Below are positions 35,256 through 42,935 of a stretch of 42,935 bases of DNA, piece by piece. A program made the position numbers and the translations under genes. How positions within the stretch are numbered: position 1 is the stretch's first letter; each line of letters opens with the position of its first letter. Source of the stretch: Streptomyces sp. SolWspMP-5a-2 (GTDB lineage: Bacteria > Actinomycetota > Actinomycetes > Streptomycetales > Streptomycetaceae); contig NZ_FMCI01000181.1 of NCBI RefSeq assembly GCF_900091845.1, positions 1-42,935 of the forward strand, in the 5' to 3' direction. Under the pieces are notes generated by a model. That model did not search any database, had not been told where the DNA came from, and saw only the letters and a list, made by a program, of their open reading frames with translations.

Positions 35256-38200
35256 ATGAGTGCCACCGCCGGGACCACGCGGGCGAAGGACACCACGGCC
35301 CCGGACCGGCCGCCCGGTACCGGACCGCTGAGCCGGGTGCCCGAGGGCGTCGCGGTCTTCTTCGGCCTCCTCGGACTGCTCTGCCTGCTGCTCGCGCTCG
35401 TCCCGCCGCTGCGCGCCCTGCTGCGCCCGCTGGTCCGCTACCTCGACCTGCTGATCGTCCCGGTCAGCGCCAACCTCGCCTACGCCGTCTTCCTCTTCCT
35501 GCTCGCCGCCGCCACCGCCGCCCGCAAGAAGGTCGCCTGGTGGCTGGTCGTCGTCTACCTGGGCCTGCTGGCGCTCGTCGACGTCCTCGGCGTCGTCGCC
35601 GGCCTCTACCTGGAGTCCGTCGCCTCCCTGGTGATCTGCGGCTGCGCCCTGGCCCTGCTGATCGTCGCCCGGCGCGAGTTCTACGCCGCCTCCCGCCGGG
35701 CCGCCGTCCGCCGCGCCCTCGCCGTCCTCGCCGCCGGTCTCGTCCTCGGCGTCCTGCTCGGCTGGGGCCTGGTCGCCCTCTTCCCGGGCACCCTCCCGGA
35801 CACCCAGTGGCTCGGCTGGGCCACCGACCGGGTCCTGGGCGGCCTGGTCTCCGAGCGCGCCTTCGACGGCCGCCCGCCGCACGCCCTCTTCTTCCTCCTC
35901 GGACTCTTCGGCGCCCTCGCCCTGCTGAACGCCGCCGCCGCCCTCTTCCGCTCCCAGCGCATGGAGGGCGCCCTGCACGACGACGAGGAGGCCCGCATCC
36001 GCGCCCTCCTGGGGGCCTACGGCGCCCAGGACTCCCTCGGCTACTTCGCCACCCGCCGCGACAAGGCCGTCGTCTTCTCGCCCAGCGGCAAGGCCGCCGT
36101 CACCTACCGCGTCGAGGCCGGGGTCTGCCTCGCCAGCGGCGACCCCGTCGGCGACCGCGAGGCATGGCCGCACGCCATCGCCGCCTGGCTTGACGTGGCC
36201 CGCAGACACGCCTGGGCGCCCGCCGTCATGGGCGCCTCCGAGGACGGCGCCAGGGCCTTCGCACGGGCCGGACTCGGCGCCCTCCAGCTCGGCGACGAGG
36301 CGATCCTGCACATCCCCGGCTTCGACCTCGACGGCCGGGACATGCGCGTCACCCGGCAGGCCGTGCACCGGGTCCGCCGCACCGGCGCCACCACCCGGGT
36401 GCGCCGCCACGCCACCCTCACCGAGCAGGAGATGGAGGAGATCGTCGACAAGGCCGACGCCTGGCGCGACACCGAGACCGAACGCGGCTTCTCCATGGCC
36501 CTCGACCGGCTCGGCGACCCCACCGACGGCGACTGCCTCCTCGTCGAGGCGCTCGCCGACGACGGCCGCCTCCTCGCCCTGCTCTCCTTCGTGCCCTGGG
36601 GCCGCGACGGCGTCTCCCTCGACCTGATGCGCCGGGACCGCGGTGCGCCCAACGGCGTCATGGAGTTCATGGTCGCCGAGCTGTGCGACGCCGCCCCCAA
36701 GCTCGGCGTCCACCGCGTCTCGCTGAACTTCGCCGTCTTCCGCTCCGTCTTCGAGGAGGGCGCCCGCATCGGCGCGGGACCGGTGCTGCGCCTGTGGCGG
36801 CGGCTGCTCGTCTTCTTCTCCCGCTGGTGGCAGCTGGAGGCCCTCTACCGCTCCAACGCCAAGTACCACCCCGAGTGGTACCCCCGCTTCATCTGCTACG
36901 CCGACACCGGCTCCCTGGCCCGCATCGGCCTCGCCTCCGGGATCGCCGAGGGGTTCGTCTCCGTGCCGTCCCTGCGCACCCTCTGGGGCCGCGGCCACTC
37001 CCCGGCGACCACCCGCCCCGCCACCACCGAGGGCCTGCCCCCGCTCTCCGCCCTCGGCCTGGACACCGGCGGCACCGGCACCGGCGCCCGCCGCCCCGCC
37101 CTCAGCGACCAGGTCCAGGTCAGGTACCGCACCCTGGAGCGGCTGCGCGCCGAGGGCGTCGACCCCTACCCGGTCGGCGTGCCCGCCCGCACCCACACCC
37201 TCGCCGAGGTGACCGAGGGCGCCGACGTCACCGTCGCCGGGCGGGTCATGCGGGTGCGCGACTTCGGCGGCATCGTCTTCGCCGTGCTGCGCGACTGGTC
37301 GGGCGACCGCCAGCTCGCCCTCACCCGGGACCTGACCGGCGCCGCCCTCGACCGGTTCACCGCCGACGCCGACATCGGCGACCTCATCACCGCCACCGGC
37401 CGGGCGGGCCGCAGCGACCGGGGCGAACCCACCGTCTTCGTCACCTCCTGGCAGCTCCTCGGCAAGTGCCTGCGCCCGCTGCCCGACAAGCGCCGCGGCC
37501 TCACCGACCCCGAGGCCAGGGTCCGCCGCCGACACCTCGACCTGATCTCCTCGCCCGCAGCCCGCGACATCGTCACAGCGCGCTCGCACGCCGTCCAGGC
37601 GCTCCGCCGGGGCCTGCTCGACCGCGGCTACCTGGAGGTCGAGACCCCGATCCTGCAGCAGATCCACGGCGGCGCCAACGCCCGCCCCTTCACCACCCAC
37701 ATCAACGCCTACGACCTCGACCTCTATCTGCGCATCGCCCCCGAGCTGTACCTGAAGCGGCTGTGCGTGGGCGGCCTGGAGAAGGTCTTCGAGATGGGCC
37801 GCACCTTCCGCAACGAGGGCGTCTCCCACAAGCACAACCCCGAGTTCACCATGCTGGAGGCGTACCAGGCGTACGCCGACTACGACGTCATGCTCGACCT
37901 CGCCCGCGACCTGATCCAGTCCGCGGCCGTCGCCGCCCACGGCGCACCCGTCGTCCGCCGGGACGGCGAGACGCACGACATCTCCGGGACCTGGCCGGTG
38001 CGGACCGTGTACGGCGCGCTCTCCGAGGCGCTCGGGGAGGAGATCGACGCCGGCACGCCCGTGGAGGCGCTGCGCCGCCTCTGCGACCGCGCCCACGTCC
38101 CGTACACCGACGACGACGGCCGCGGCGACGTCGTCCTGGAGATGTACGAACGGCTCGTCGAGGAGCGCACCCTGCTGCCCACCTTCTACAAGGACTTCCC

Positions 38201-38531
38201 GACCGACGTCTCCCCGCTCACCCGGCAGCACCGCACCGACCCGCGGCTCGCCGAACGCTGGGACCTGGTCGCCTTCGGCACCGAACTCGGCACCGCCTAC
38301 TCCGAGCTGACCGACCCGGTCGAACAGCGCCGCAGGCTCACCGCCCAGTCGCTCCTGGCCGCGGGCGGCGACCCCGAGGCGATGGAGCTGGACGAGGACT
38401 TCCTGGACGCCCTCGCCCACGCCATGCCCCCCACCGGCGGCCTCGGCATCGGCGTCGACCGGCTGGTCATGTTCCTGACCGGCCTGACGATCCGGGAGAC
38501 CCTGCCGTTCCCCCTGGTGCGCCGCCGCTGA
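35256..38531 (+). CDS. lysX: LysX: lysyl-phosphatidylglycerol synthase fused to lysyl-tRNA synthetase
   Basis: The 1091-residue protein combines an N-terminal membrane region with about six to seven helices (about 30-235), a DUF2156/MprF-type transferase domain (about 240-540), an anticodon-binding OB fold ([23 protein letters not shown], about 640-740) and a class II lysyl-tRNA synthetase domain (motif 2 [23 protein letters not shown]; motif 3 [15 protein letters not shown] near 1055-1070). It makes Lys-tRNA and moves lysine onto phosphatidylglycerol, reducing membrane negative charge and raising resistance to cationic peptides. Length and order match mycobacterial LysX (about 1170). A housekeeping LysS should exist elsewhere. 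ATG start, weak ribosome site. Confidence 0.95.
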   Translation: MSATAGTTRAKDTTAPDRPPGTGPLSRVPEGVAVFFGLLGLLCLLLALVPPLRALLRPLVRYLDLLIVPVSANLAYAVFLFLLAAATAARKKVAWWLVVVYLGLLALVDVLGVVAGLYLESVASLVICGCALALLIVARREFYAASRRAAVRRALAVLAAGLVLGVLLGWGLVALFPGTLPDTQWLGWATDRVLGGLVSERAFDGRPPHALFFLLGLFGALALLNAAAALFRSQRMEGALHDDEEARIRALLGAYGAQDSLGYFATRRDKAVVFSPSGKAAVTYRVEAGVCLASGDPVGDREAWPHAIAAWLDVARRHAWAPAVMGASEDGARAFARAGLGALQLGDEAILHIPGFDLDGRDMRVTRQAVHRVRRTGATTRVRRHATLTEQEMEEIVDKADAWRDTETERGFSMALDRLGDPTDGDCLLVEALADDGRLLALLSFVPWGRDGVSLDLMRRDRGAPNGVMEFMVAELCDAAPKLGVHRVSLNFAVFRSVFEEGARIGAGPVLRLWRRLLVFFSRWWQLEALYRSNAKYHPEWYPRFICYADTGSLARIGLASGIAEGFVSVPSLRTLWGRGHSPATTRPATTEGLPPLSALGLDTGGTGTGARRPALSDQVQVRYRTLERLRAEGVDPYPVGVPARTHTLAEVTEGADVTVAGRVMRVRDFGGIVFAVLRDWSGDRQLALTRDLTGAALDRFTADADIGDLITATGRAGRSDRGEPTVFVTSWQLLGKCLRPLPDKRRGLTDPEARVRRRHLDLISSPAARDIVTARSHAVQALRRGLLDRGYLEVETPILQQIHGGANARPFTTHINAYDLDLYLRIAPELYLKRLCVGGLEKVFEMGRTFRNEGVSHKHNPEFTMLEAYQAYADYDVMLDLARDLIQSAAVAAHGAPVVRRDGETHDISGTWPVRTVYGALSEALGEEIDAGTPVEALRRLCDRAHVPYTDDDGRGDVVLEMYERLVEERTLLPTFYKDFPTDVSPLTRQHRTDPRLAERWDLVAFGTELGTAYSELTDPVEQRRRLTAQSLLAAGGDPEAMELDEDFLDALAHAMPPTGGLGIGVDRLVMFLTGLTIRETLPFPLVRRR

Positions 38532-38565
38532 CCCCCGCGGCTGCGCCGGGCGGGTGCATTCCTGC

Positions 38566-38594
38566 CGCCGCACCGGTGTATCCGTGGTGCGGCG
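38566..38594 (+). terminator. Hairpin terminator after lysX
   Basis: CGCCGCACC (38566-38574) pairs perfectly with GGTGCGGCG (38586-38594) across an 11-base loop, 35 bases after the lysX stop. It separates lysX from the deacetylase gene. Confidence 0.65.
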
Positions 38595-38620
38595 CGGCCG
38601 GATCGGGCGACCCATGAGTC

Positions 38621-39457
38621 ATGACGAAGGATCAGTTGCTCACGCGGCGCCGGGCATTGCTCGCGGGCGCCGTCGCTCTGGGCGCGGCCGGTACCGCAGG
38701 CGCGCTGACGCTCGGCTCGGGGGACGCCCCGGCCCCCGCCCCCGTGCCCGCCGCGGGCGCCCAGGCGGGCCGCCCCCTCAAGCCCTCCGCCTACCGCCTC
38801 CAGCCCCTCACCGGATACGGCGCGCCCCGCACCCGCGCCGCCCCGCTCACGGTCCGCCACGAACCGTTCCTGCGGATGTCGGGACGCGGTCGCACCATGG
38901 TGCTGACCTTCGACGACGGACCCGACCCGCGCTACACCCCGCACATCCTCGACACCCTCGCCGAGCACAACGTGCGCGCGATGTTCTTCGTGTGCGGCGA
39001 GATGGCCGTCCAGCACAAGGAACTGCTGGCCCGGATGTCGGACGAGGGCCACGTCGTCGGCAACCACACCTGGACCCACCCGCTGCTGACCCAGATGAAC
39101 CGCGGTCAGATCCGCTCCGAGATGGAGCGCACCAGCGACGTCATCGAGGGCGCCTACGGCGAGCGCCCGCAGTGGTTCCGCGCCCCCTACGGCGCCTGGA
39201 ACCGGGCCGCCTTCCAGCTCGGCGCCGAGATGGGCATGGAGCCGATGGCCTGGACGGTCGACACCCTCGACTGGACCACCCCGGGCACCCGCTCCATCGT
39301 CGGCCGGGTCGAGGACGGCGCCGCCCCCGGTGTCGTGGTGCTCTCGCACGACGCCGGGGGCGACCGCTCCCAGAGCGTCCGGGCGATCCGCTCCTACCTG
39401 CCGGAACTCCTGGACTCCGGCTACCGCCTGACGGTGCCGCCGCGCCGCTTCGCCTGA
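38621..39457 (+). CDS. CE4 polysaccharide deacetylase, secreted
   Basis: The 278-residue protein starts with an export signal containing a twin arginine (TRRRALLAGAVALGAAGTAGA), so Tat export is likely. The NodB domain holds TFDDGPD (catalytic D98, metal ligand D99), GNHTWTH (metal ligands H149 and H153), RAPYGAW, DTLDW and VVLSHDAGG. Enzymes of this type remove N-acetyl groups from chitin oligomers or peptidoglycan, or O-acetyl groups from xylan; the substrate is not decided by sequence. It lies between lysX and the sortase gene, both envelope-related. Confidence 0.92.
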   Translation: MTKDQLLTRRRALLAGAVALGAAGTAGALTLGSGDAPAPAPVPAAGAQAGRPLKPSAYRLQPLTGYGAPRTRAAPLTVRHEPFLRMSGRGRTMVLTFDDGPDPRYTPHILDTLAEHNVRAMFFVCGEMAVQHKELLARMSDEGHVVGNHTWTHPLLTQMNRGQIRSEMERTSDVIEGAYGERPQWFRAPYGAWNRAAFQLGAEMGMEPMAWTVDTLDWTTPGTRSIVGRVEDGAAPGVVVLSHDAGGDRSQSVRAIRSYLPELLDSGYRLTVPPRRFA

Positions 39458-39487
39458 CGGGCCGCCGCCCGCCCGGCCGGGGATCCG

Positions 39488-40147
39488 TCAGCGGACCTCG
39501 ACCAGGCGGGCGAAGGCGACGACGTTCCCGTCGTAGCCGTTCTGCTTGGAGAAACCGCCCCCGCACGTGATGACCCGCAGCTCCGGGGTGCCCTTGGAGC
39601 CGTAGACGCGGTCCCCGGGGAAGTTGTTCTTCTCGAAGACCTCGACGCCGTACACCTCGAAGACGGCCGTCTTTCCGTCCTTGCGGGCGATCTCGACCCG
39701 GTTGCCCTGCTTCATGGCGCCCAGCCCGTAGAACACGGCGGGACCCTGCCGGTTGTCGACGTGGCCGACGACGACCGCGGTGCCCTTCTCGCCGGGCGTG
39801 ACGGCGCCGGTGAACCAGCCCGCCAGGTTCGGGTCCTCCGGCGGCGGCGCCCCGACCCAGCCGTCCGCGTCCAGCGCCACCGGCATCACCGGCGCGTCCA
39901 CCTGGATCGACGGGATGCGCACCCGGTCGGGAGCGGAGTGCGGCAGCGCCGCCGCCTGGGCGGGGGCACCCGGCAGCCGGCTGTCCCGCGCCGCCGCGGA
40001 GGCGGGCTGCGGCGGACCGACCTCGAACTCTCCCGAGCCGTTGCGGATGAGCGCGAGACCGGTCAGCAGGACCAGCGCTATCACGCCCCACGGCGCACGC
40101 TTCCGCGGCTGCCGCTCCTCCTCTTCGGCCAGCTCGAACGCAGACAT
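39488..40147 (-). CDS. Class F sortase
   Basis: The 219-residue protein has a cytoplasmic N-terminus, one membrane helix (about 20-36, WGVIALVLLTGLALI), a linker, and a sortase domain from RVRIPSIQVDAPVMPV (76-90). The catalytic His129 lies in VVVGHVDN and Cys195 in VITCGGG; the ending GNVVAFARLV is the class F pattern. The catalytic Arg is not certain from sequence; R214 is one candidate. Sortases cut a C-terminal sorting motif and join the protein to the cell wall. ATG with GAGGGG about six bases upstream. It is divergent from a secreted protein with a C-terminal helix and Arg tail, a likely partner. Class F sortases in actinobacteria are poorly characterised. Confidence 0.9.
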   Translation of the reverse strand: MSAFELAEEEERQPRKRAPWGVIALVLLTGLALIRNGSGEFEVGPPQPASAAARDSRLPGAPAQAAALPHSAPDRVRIPSIQVDAPVMPVALDADGWVGAPPPEDPNLAGWFTGAVTPGEKGTAVVVGHVDNRQGPAVFYGLGAMKQGNRVEIARKDGKTAVFEVYGVEVFEKNNFPGDRVYGSKGTPELRVITCGGGFSKQNGYDGNVVAFARLVEVR

Positions 40148-40478
40148 CCGATTCCCCTCTCGACCCGGCCGTCGCCGCGTCACTCGCGCATACCCGCACG
40201 CTAAGCCGGGGGCGCGCGAGCGGCGACGGGGGAGAGGCGAACGGGTGGCCGCCGGACCGGTGGTGCGCCATCCGGGTCGCGGCCGGAAGTTATTTTCTGA
40301 CGGACCGTGACCTGCGGTGATATCGCGAACCCCGGTCATCGCCCGACGGGTCGGCTCACCAGGACGGACCATCGCCGAAATGCGGGCGCGTGAAGCGCGT
40401 CTGAAGGTCTCCCTGGGAGGCGCTTTCTCGCCGATCGACCGGGGAACGGCCCCCGGGGGCGTCTTCCGCGGAGGAAAC
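40148..40478. promoter_or_regulatory. 331-bp divergent region between sortase and secreted-protein genes
   Basis: This gap should hold promoters in both directions. It contains one short AT-rich patch (ggaagttattttctgacgg, near 40284-40302), likely part of a promoter, and a perfect 12-bp palindrome GCCCCCGGGGGC (40449-40460) just before the ribosome site GGAGGA of the rightward gene. I see no further motif or gene; an in-frame upward extension of the rightward gene lacks a ribosome site. Confidence 0.45.
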
Positions 40479-40964
40479 ATGCGTAGCACTCGTGCCCTGG
40501 CGGCGTCCGCCGTCGCGGTCGCCGCCCTCGGGCTCGCCGCCCCCGCGGCCGTCGCGTGGGACAGTCCGAGCAACATCGTGGCACTGCCCAGCGTCATCGC
40601 CCGGGGCGGGCAGATGACGGTCACCGTCGACGGCTGCCCGCGCGGCGGCACCATGCGGTCGGAGGCCTTCTCCCGGGCCTCGCTCTCGCCGATCGGCCGC
40701 TCCAACGAGACGTCCCAGGGAACGGCCTTCATCCACCACGACGTGCGGCCCGGCACCTACGACATCACCGTCGACTGCTCGGGGCGCACCCTCACCCGTC
40801 CGGCCGCCTTCACCGTCATCGGCGGCGTCCGCGGCGGTCTCGGCGGCAGCACCAGCTCCGGCGCCACGCCGACCGACATGGCCATCGGCGGCGGTCTGGT
40901 GGCCGCGGCCGTGATCGGCGGCGGACTGTTCTGGATGCGCCGCAGGCACGAGCGCCGCATCTGA
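40479..40964 (+). CDS. Secreted surface protein A with GVRGGLGGS-helix-RRR tail, probable sortase substrate
   Basis: The 161-residue protein has a Sec signal (MRSTRALAASAVAVAALGLAAPAAVA), a beta-rich domain with two cysteines (C53, C100) and VIARGGQMTVTV, then GVRGGLGGS (116-124), a hydrophobic helix (about 134-153) and a RRRHERR tail. Signal, Ig-like domain, short motif, helix and positive tail is the layout of a sortase substrate or membrane-anchored surface protein, yet no LPXTG or LAXTG is present. GGAGGAAAC stands directly before the ATG. It is divergent from the class F sortase and convergent with a paralog that has the same C-terminal layout and the motif GVHAGEGGS. Confidence 0.8.
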   Translation: MRSTRALAASAVAVAALGLAAPAAVAWDSPSNIVALPSVIARGGQMTVTVDGCPRGGTMRSEAFSRASLSPIGRSNETSQGTAFIHHDVRPGTYDITVDCSGRTLTRPAAFTVIGGVRGGLGGSTSSGATPTDMAIGGGLVAAAVIGGGLFWMRRRHERRI

Positions 40965-40981
40965 GCCCCGCAGCGGGGGTC

Positions 40982-41008
40982 CCGGCCTCCTCCCCCTTCG
41001 GAGGCCGG
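40982..41008. terminator. First hairpin between convergent surface-protein genes
   Basis: CCGGCCTCC (40982-40990) pairs with GGAGGCCGG (41000-41008), nine perfect pairs, 9-base loop, 17 bases after the stop of surface protein A. Confidence 0.65.
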
Positions 41009-41036
41009 TCCCTCTCCGCAGGCCGCCACCGGCAGA

Positions 41037-41093
41037 GCGCACACGACTTCGCCCCGGACACCTTCCCAGGGTCCGGGGCGAAGTCCTGTGCGC
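41037..41093. terminator. Very strong bidirectional hairpin
   Basis: GACTTCGCCCCGGAC (41045-41059) and GTCCGGGGCGAAGTC (41071-41085) form a perfect 15-bp stem with an 11-base loop. Beyond one C/C mismatch the stem continues for seven more pairs (GCGCACA 41037-41043 with TGTGCGC 41087-41093). It lies between two convergent genes and should end both transcripts. Confidence 0.85.
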
Positions 41094-41106
41094 GGGCGCG
41101 GCGCCG

Positions 41107-41691
41107 TCAGCCGGCGTCCTCGCCCGAGCGGCGGCGCGAGAAGTGGTACGCCGCGCCGACGGAGCCCGCGACGAGCGCCGCGCCGAGCCCCAGCTCCTTG
41201 AGGTCGAACCCGGCCACGCTGCCGCCCTCACCGGCGTGCACACCGCGGTTGTAGTAGGGGTCCCGGTAGTCGTCGCGGCCGTGGTCCCCCCTGTCGTGGT
41301 CGCCGCGGTCGTGGTCGCCCCGGTCGTGGTCGCCCCGGCCGCCCGCGATGGTCACCTCCGTGGAACCGTTCATGCCGTCACACATGAACGTCACCTGGTA
41401 CTCCGCCTCCGCGCGGGCGTCCCAGTCGACCGTCGTCGTCGCCGAGGAACGCCCCGGCTCGATGGTGACGGTGTCGAAGACGCCCGAGGAGACCCGTGCG
41501 GGCCCCTTGCAGCCACCGCGGTCCCGGTCGAGGCGGAGGGTGAGCTGACCGCCCGCCGCGATCGTCCTGGGCTGCACCGAGAAGCCGAACGGGGTGACGT
41601 GGTCGCCGCCGTTGGCGACGGCTGCGGGCGCGGAGAACGTGAGGGCGCCGGCGCCCAGCAGTACGGCCGAAGCGACGCGTATCGCGCGCAT
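41107..41691 (-). CDS. Secreted surface protein B with GDHDR repeats and GVHAGEGGS-helix-RRR tail
   Basis: The 194-residue protein is a paralog of surface protein A: Sec signal (MRAIRVASAVLLGAGALTFSAPAAVA), a beta domain with TIAAGGQLTL and two cysteines (C61, C104), an inserted GDHDRGDHDRGDHDRGDHGR stretch (about 120-139), then GVHAGEGGS (150-158), a membrane helix (about 166-184) and RRR. It lacks LPXTG or LAXTG. The His/Asp repeat could bind metal ions. GGAGGAACCACC precedes the ATG. It converges with protein A and lies 1 kb from the class F sortase. Confidence 0.8.
   Translation of the reverse strand: MRAIRVASAVLLGAGALTFSAPAAVANGGDHVTPFGFSVQPRTIAAGGQLTLRLDRDRGGCKGPARVSSGVFDTVTIEPGRSSATTTVDWDARAEAEYQVTFMCDGMNGSTEVTIAGGRGDHDRGDHDRGDHDRGDHGRDDYRDPYYNRGVHAGEGGSVAGFDLKELGLGAALVAGSVGAAYHFSRRRSGEDAG
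41293..41337. repeat. 15-bp tandem repeat x3 inside surface protein B
   Basis: GTCGTGGTCGCCNCG is repeated three times (41293, 41308, 41323) with a degenerate fourth copy at the left. In the gene it encodes a GDHDR unit, so copy-number change would keep the reading frame. Confidence 0.85.
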
Positions 41692-41823
41692 GGTGGTTCC
41701 TCCGGGTCCCCGAGGAGCAGCCGCGGACCTTTTCCGCTCATGTCGTCAATGCACCTCGATGACCGAAACGCTAGGAACACCTGTGCGTGCGCGCGATCCC
41801 GGTCGCGCGAATGGGGCAAGGGT

Positions 41824-41897
41824 GTGGGCCGCTCAGGGGACAGCCGTGCGGCGGCCGGGGGACCCCGGCGGCGTGGCGGTCGTCCCCCGCGGCCCAC
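41824..41897. other. Nested inverted repeats downstream of DUF4239 gene
   Basis: GTGGGCCGC (41824-41832) pairs with GCGGCCCAC (41889-41897), enclosing a second palindrome GCCGGGG (41854-41860)/CCCCGGC (41863-41869). It lies in the 221-bp gap between surface protein B's start and the stop of the leftward DUF4239 gene, and may terminate the latter. Confidence 0.45.
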
Positions 41898-41912
41898 CCG
41901 GGTGAGCGGCCG

Positions 41913-42677
41913 TCAGCCCATGATCTGCGGGAACAACTGGACGAACGGTTTCGCCGAGGCGGTGATGCCCCGGCTGTAGGGCGAGTCGAAGTCCCAGATC
42001 AGGAAGAGCAGGAACGCGATCAGCGCGGAGAACAGCCCCGCCAGGACCATCTCGCGCCCGGTGCGCCTGATCTGGAGCGCGAAGACCATGCCGATGGTGA
42101 TGACGGCCCCGGTGAGCAGGCCGAACCACACCACCCCCGGCATCGTCGCGCCCATCGCGTCGCCCCGGTCGGCGCGGGCCTCGGCCGCCGCGGCGATCTG
42201 GTCGAGGAGCGGCTGGTAGGCCTGCGCCTCGAAGTCCGTCTTCGGCTGGTAGTCGGTGACGTCGTCCCGCATCCGCTGGAACAGCTCGTCCCCGCGCTTC
42301 GTCAGGCGGTCGTGATCGGCCATGGTCTTCCACTCGGTGTGGACGACCTGTCCGACATAGGCGTTGACGTCGTCGCGAATGCGATCGCGGGCGTCGGCCG
42401 GGTAGACCCGGACCCGCTCCGAGATCTCGTGCAGCGCCACCGCCTCGGTCTGCACGTGGTCGGTGGCGGCGCCGCGCGCCTCCCACACCCCGGCCATGGC
42501 GAGGCCGAGGACGATGGCGTACACGACGCCGATCCACATCGTCATGTACTCGATGACGTCGGGGGTCTCACTCGTGTCCTCGTCGTCCGCGGCGTTGCGG
42601 TTGCGCAGGAAGGTGATCGCGATCACCACGACGCAGGCGGCCAGCATCGCGAGGGTGAGAACAAGCCAATCCGGCAC
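41913..42677 (-). CDS. DUF4239-family membrane protein
   Basis: The 254-residue protein has an N-terminal helix (about 4-22), a second (about 45-62, MWIGVVYAIVLGLAMAGVW), a long helical soluble domain (about 65-175) and two C-terminal helices (GVVWFGLLTGAVITIGMVFAL; VLAGLFSALIAFLLFLIWDFD). This order and the final SPYSRGITASAKPF segment match the DUF4239 (bestrophin-like) family of unknown function. The GTG start has GGAGG about eight bases upstream. It is 15 bp after, and probably in an operon with, the Pro/Ser/Thr-rich gene on its right. Confidence 0.85.
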   Translation of the reverse strand: MPDWLVLTLAMLAACVVVIAITFLRNRNAADDEDTSETPDVIEYMTMWIGVVYAIVLGLAMAGVWEARGAATDHVQTEAVALHEISERVRVYPADARDRIRDDVNAYVGQVVHTEWKTMADHDRLTKRGDELFQRMRDDVTDYQPKTDFEAQAYQPLLDQIAAAAEARADRGDAMGATMPGVVWFGLLTGAVITIGMVFALQIRRTGREMVLAGLFSALIAFLLFLIWDFDSPYSRGITASAKPFVQLFPQIMG

Positions 42678-42692
42678 GAGGTGCCTCCAGAT

Positions 42693-42935
42693 TCAGCGGG
42701 GCCGCAGCGCGGCGACGGCGATCACGGCGGGCGCCGTGATGAGCAGGACGTAGGTGACCGGTGACGTCGTCCCGCCGACCGGCCGCTGGGGGGCGGGCTG
42801 CGCCCGGTAGTGCGGATAGGTCACCGGGGTGACCGACGGGCTCGGTGTGGGCGACGGCGACGGCGACGGTGACGGTGACGGCGGGGGAGTGGGCGACGGG
42901 GTCGGGGTCGGCGTGGGCGCGCGGGCGGGCACCGG
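42693..42935 (-). CDS. Pro/Ser/Thr-rich protein with C-terminal membrane helix (5' truncated by window edge)
   Basis: Only the last 80 residues are visible and the frame stays open to the end of the window. A PTPSP/PSPSPS low-complexity stretch, typical of wall-spanning linkers, is followed by TYPHYRAQPAPQRPVGGT, one membrane helix (TYVLLITAPAVIAVAAL) and RPR. It looks like the end of a surface-exposed membrane-anchored protein. A GTG at 42932 could serve as start, but then there would be no export signal, so truncation is more likely. Confidence 0.6.
   Translation of the reverse strand, partial: PVPARAPTPTPTPSPTPPPSPSPSPSPSPTPSPSVTPVTYPHYRAQPAPQRPVGGTTSPVTYVLLITAPAVIAVAALRPR

Noticed and set aside
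35166..38615. 1149-residue open frame antisense to lysX
   Set aside because: Gly/Val/Glu-rich shadow of the lysX frame with no recognisable domain.
40317..40478. 54-residue N-terminal extension of surface protein A
   Set aside because: It would bury the Sec signal peptide and lacks a ribosome site, whereas ATG 40479 has GGAGGAAAC.

Overview
The window is very GC-rich with strong G/C bias at third codon positions, uses GTG and ATG starts and 4-bp ATGA/GTGA overlaps inside operons, and encodes families typical of Streptomyces: LysX, a class F sortase, a PAS-GAF-SpoIIE-HATPase protein, an ECF sigma factor with a zinc-finger anti-sigma, and LacI- and FadR-controlled sugar loci. It looks like a chromosomal segment of a Streptomyces or close relative. 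I saw no tRNA, rRNA, CRISPR array, insertion sequence, prophage or secondary-metabolite megasynthase.

Layout. (1) 1-6642, mixed metabolism: the end of a WS/DGAT-type acyltransferase, a long SDR-fold protein with an N-terminal Cys4 knuckle, a small membrane protein, a classical SDR preceded by a degenerate HD-like protein, a 59-residue small protein with its own terminator, a GNAT acetyltransferase and an amidase. (2) 6643-7356, a long divergent intergenic region dominated by a degenerate 7-bp G-rich tandem repeat and ending in a good promoter for the next gene. (3) 7357-18250, a glycan locus: secreted GH20 hexosaminidase, LacI regulator, sugar importer (binding lipoprotein and two permeases, no ATPase), a GH5-like beta-mannosidase candidate and a GH38 alpha-mannosidase. 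This set matches the core of actinobacterial N-glycan degradation loci. (4) 18806-26417, a FadR-type regulator divergent from a seven-gene, mostly overlapping operon: RbsB/RbsA/RbsC-type importer, L-fuconate dehydratase, an SDR and an aldo/keto reductase. It reads as non-phosphorylative L-fucose uptake and oxidation, with the lactonase and final hydrolase absent from the window. Regions 3 and 4 could together serve growth on fucosylated glycoproteins.

(5) 26435-31200: a lipase-maturation-factor membrane protein, a small lipoprotein, a PAS-GAF-PP2C-HATPase signalling protein and an Fpg/Nei DNA glycosylase. (6) 31222-33222: anti-sigma factor, unknown protein and ECF sigma factor on the minus strand. 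(7) 33460-42935, envelope genes: CapA-like protein, universal stress protein, LysX (lysyl-phosphatidylglycerol synthase fused to a lysyl-tRNA synthetase), a CE4 polysaccharide deacetylase, a class F sortase, two paralogous secreted proteins with a shared C-terminal GVxxGxGGS/membrane-helix/Arg tail, a DUF4239 membrane protein and the end of a Pro/Ser/Thr-rich protein.

The most interesting candidate for something undescribed is the sortase with the two paralogous proteins, whose shared C-terminal motif is not LPXTG or LAXTG and could be an alternative sorting signal. Also notable are the SDR-fold protein lacking the catalytic tyrosine, the heptamer repeat, and clear operators in both sugar loci. 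All family calls were made by reading the sequence, without database searches.
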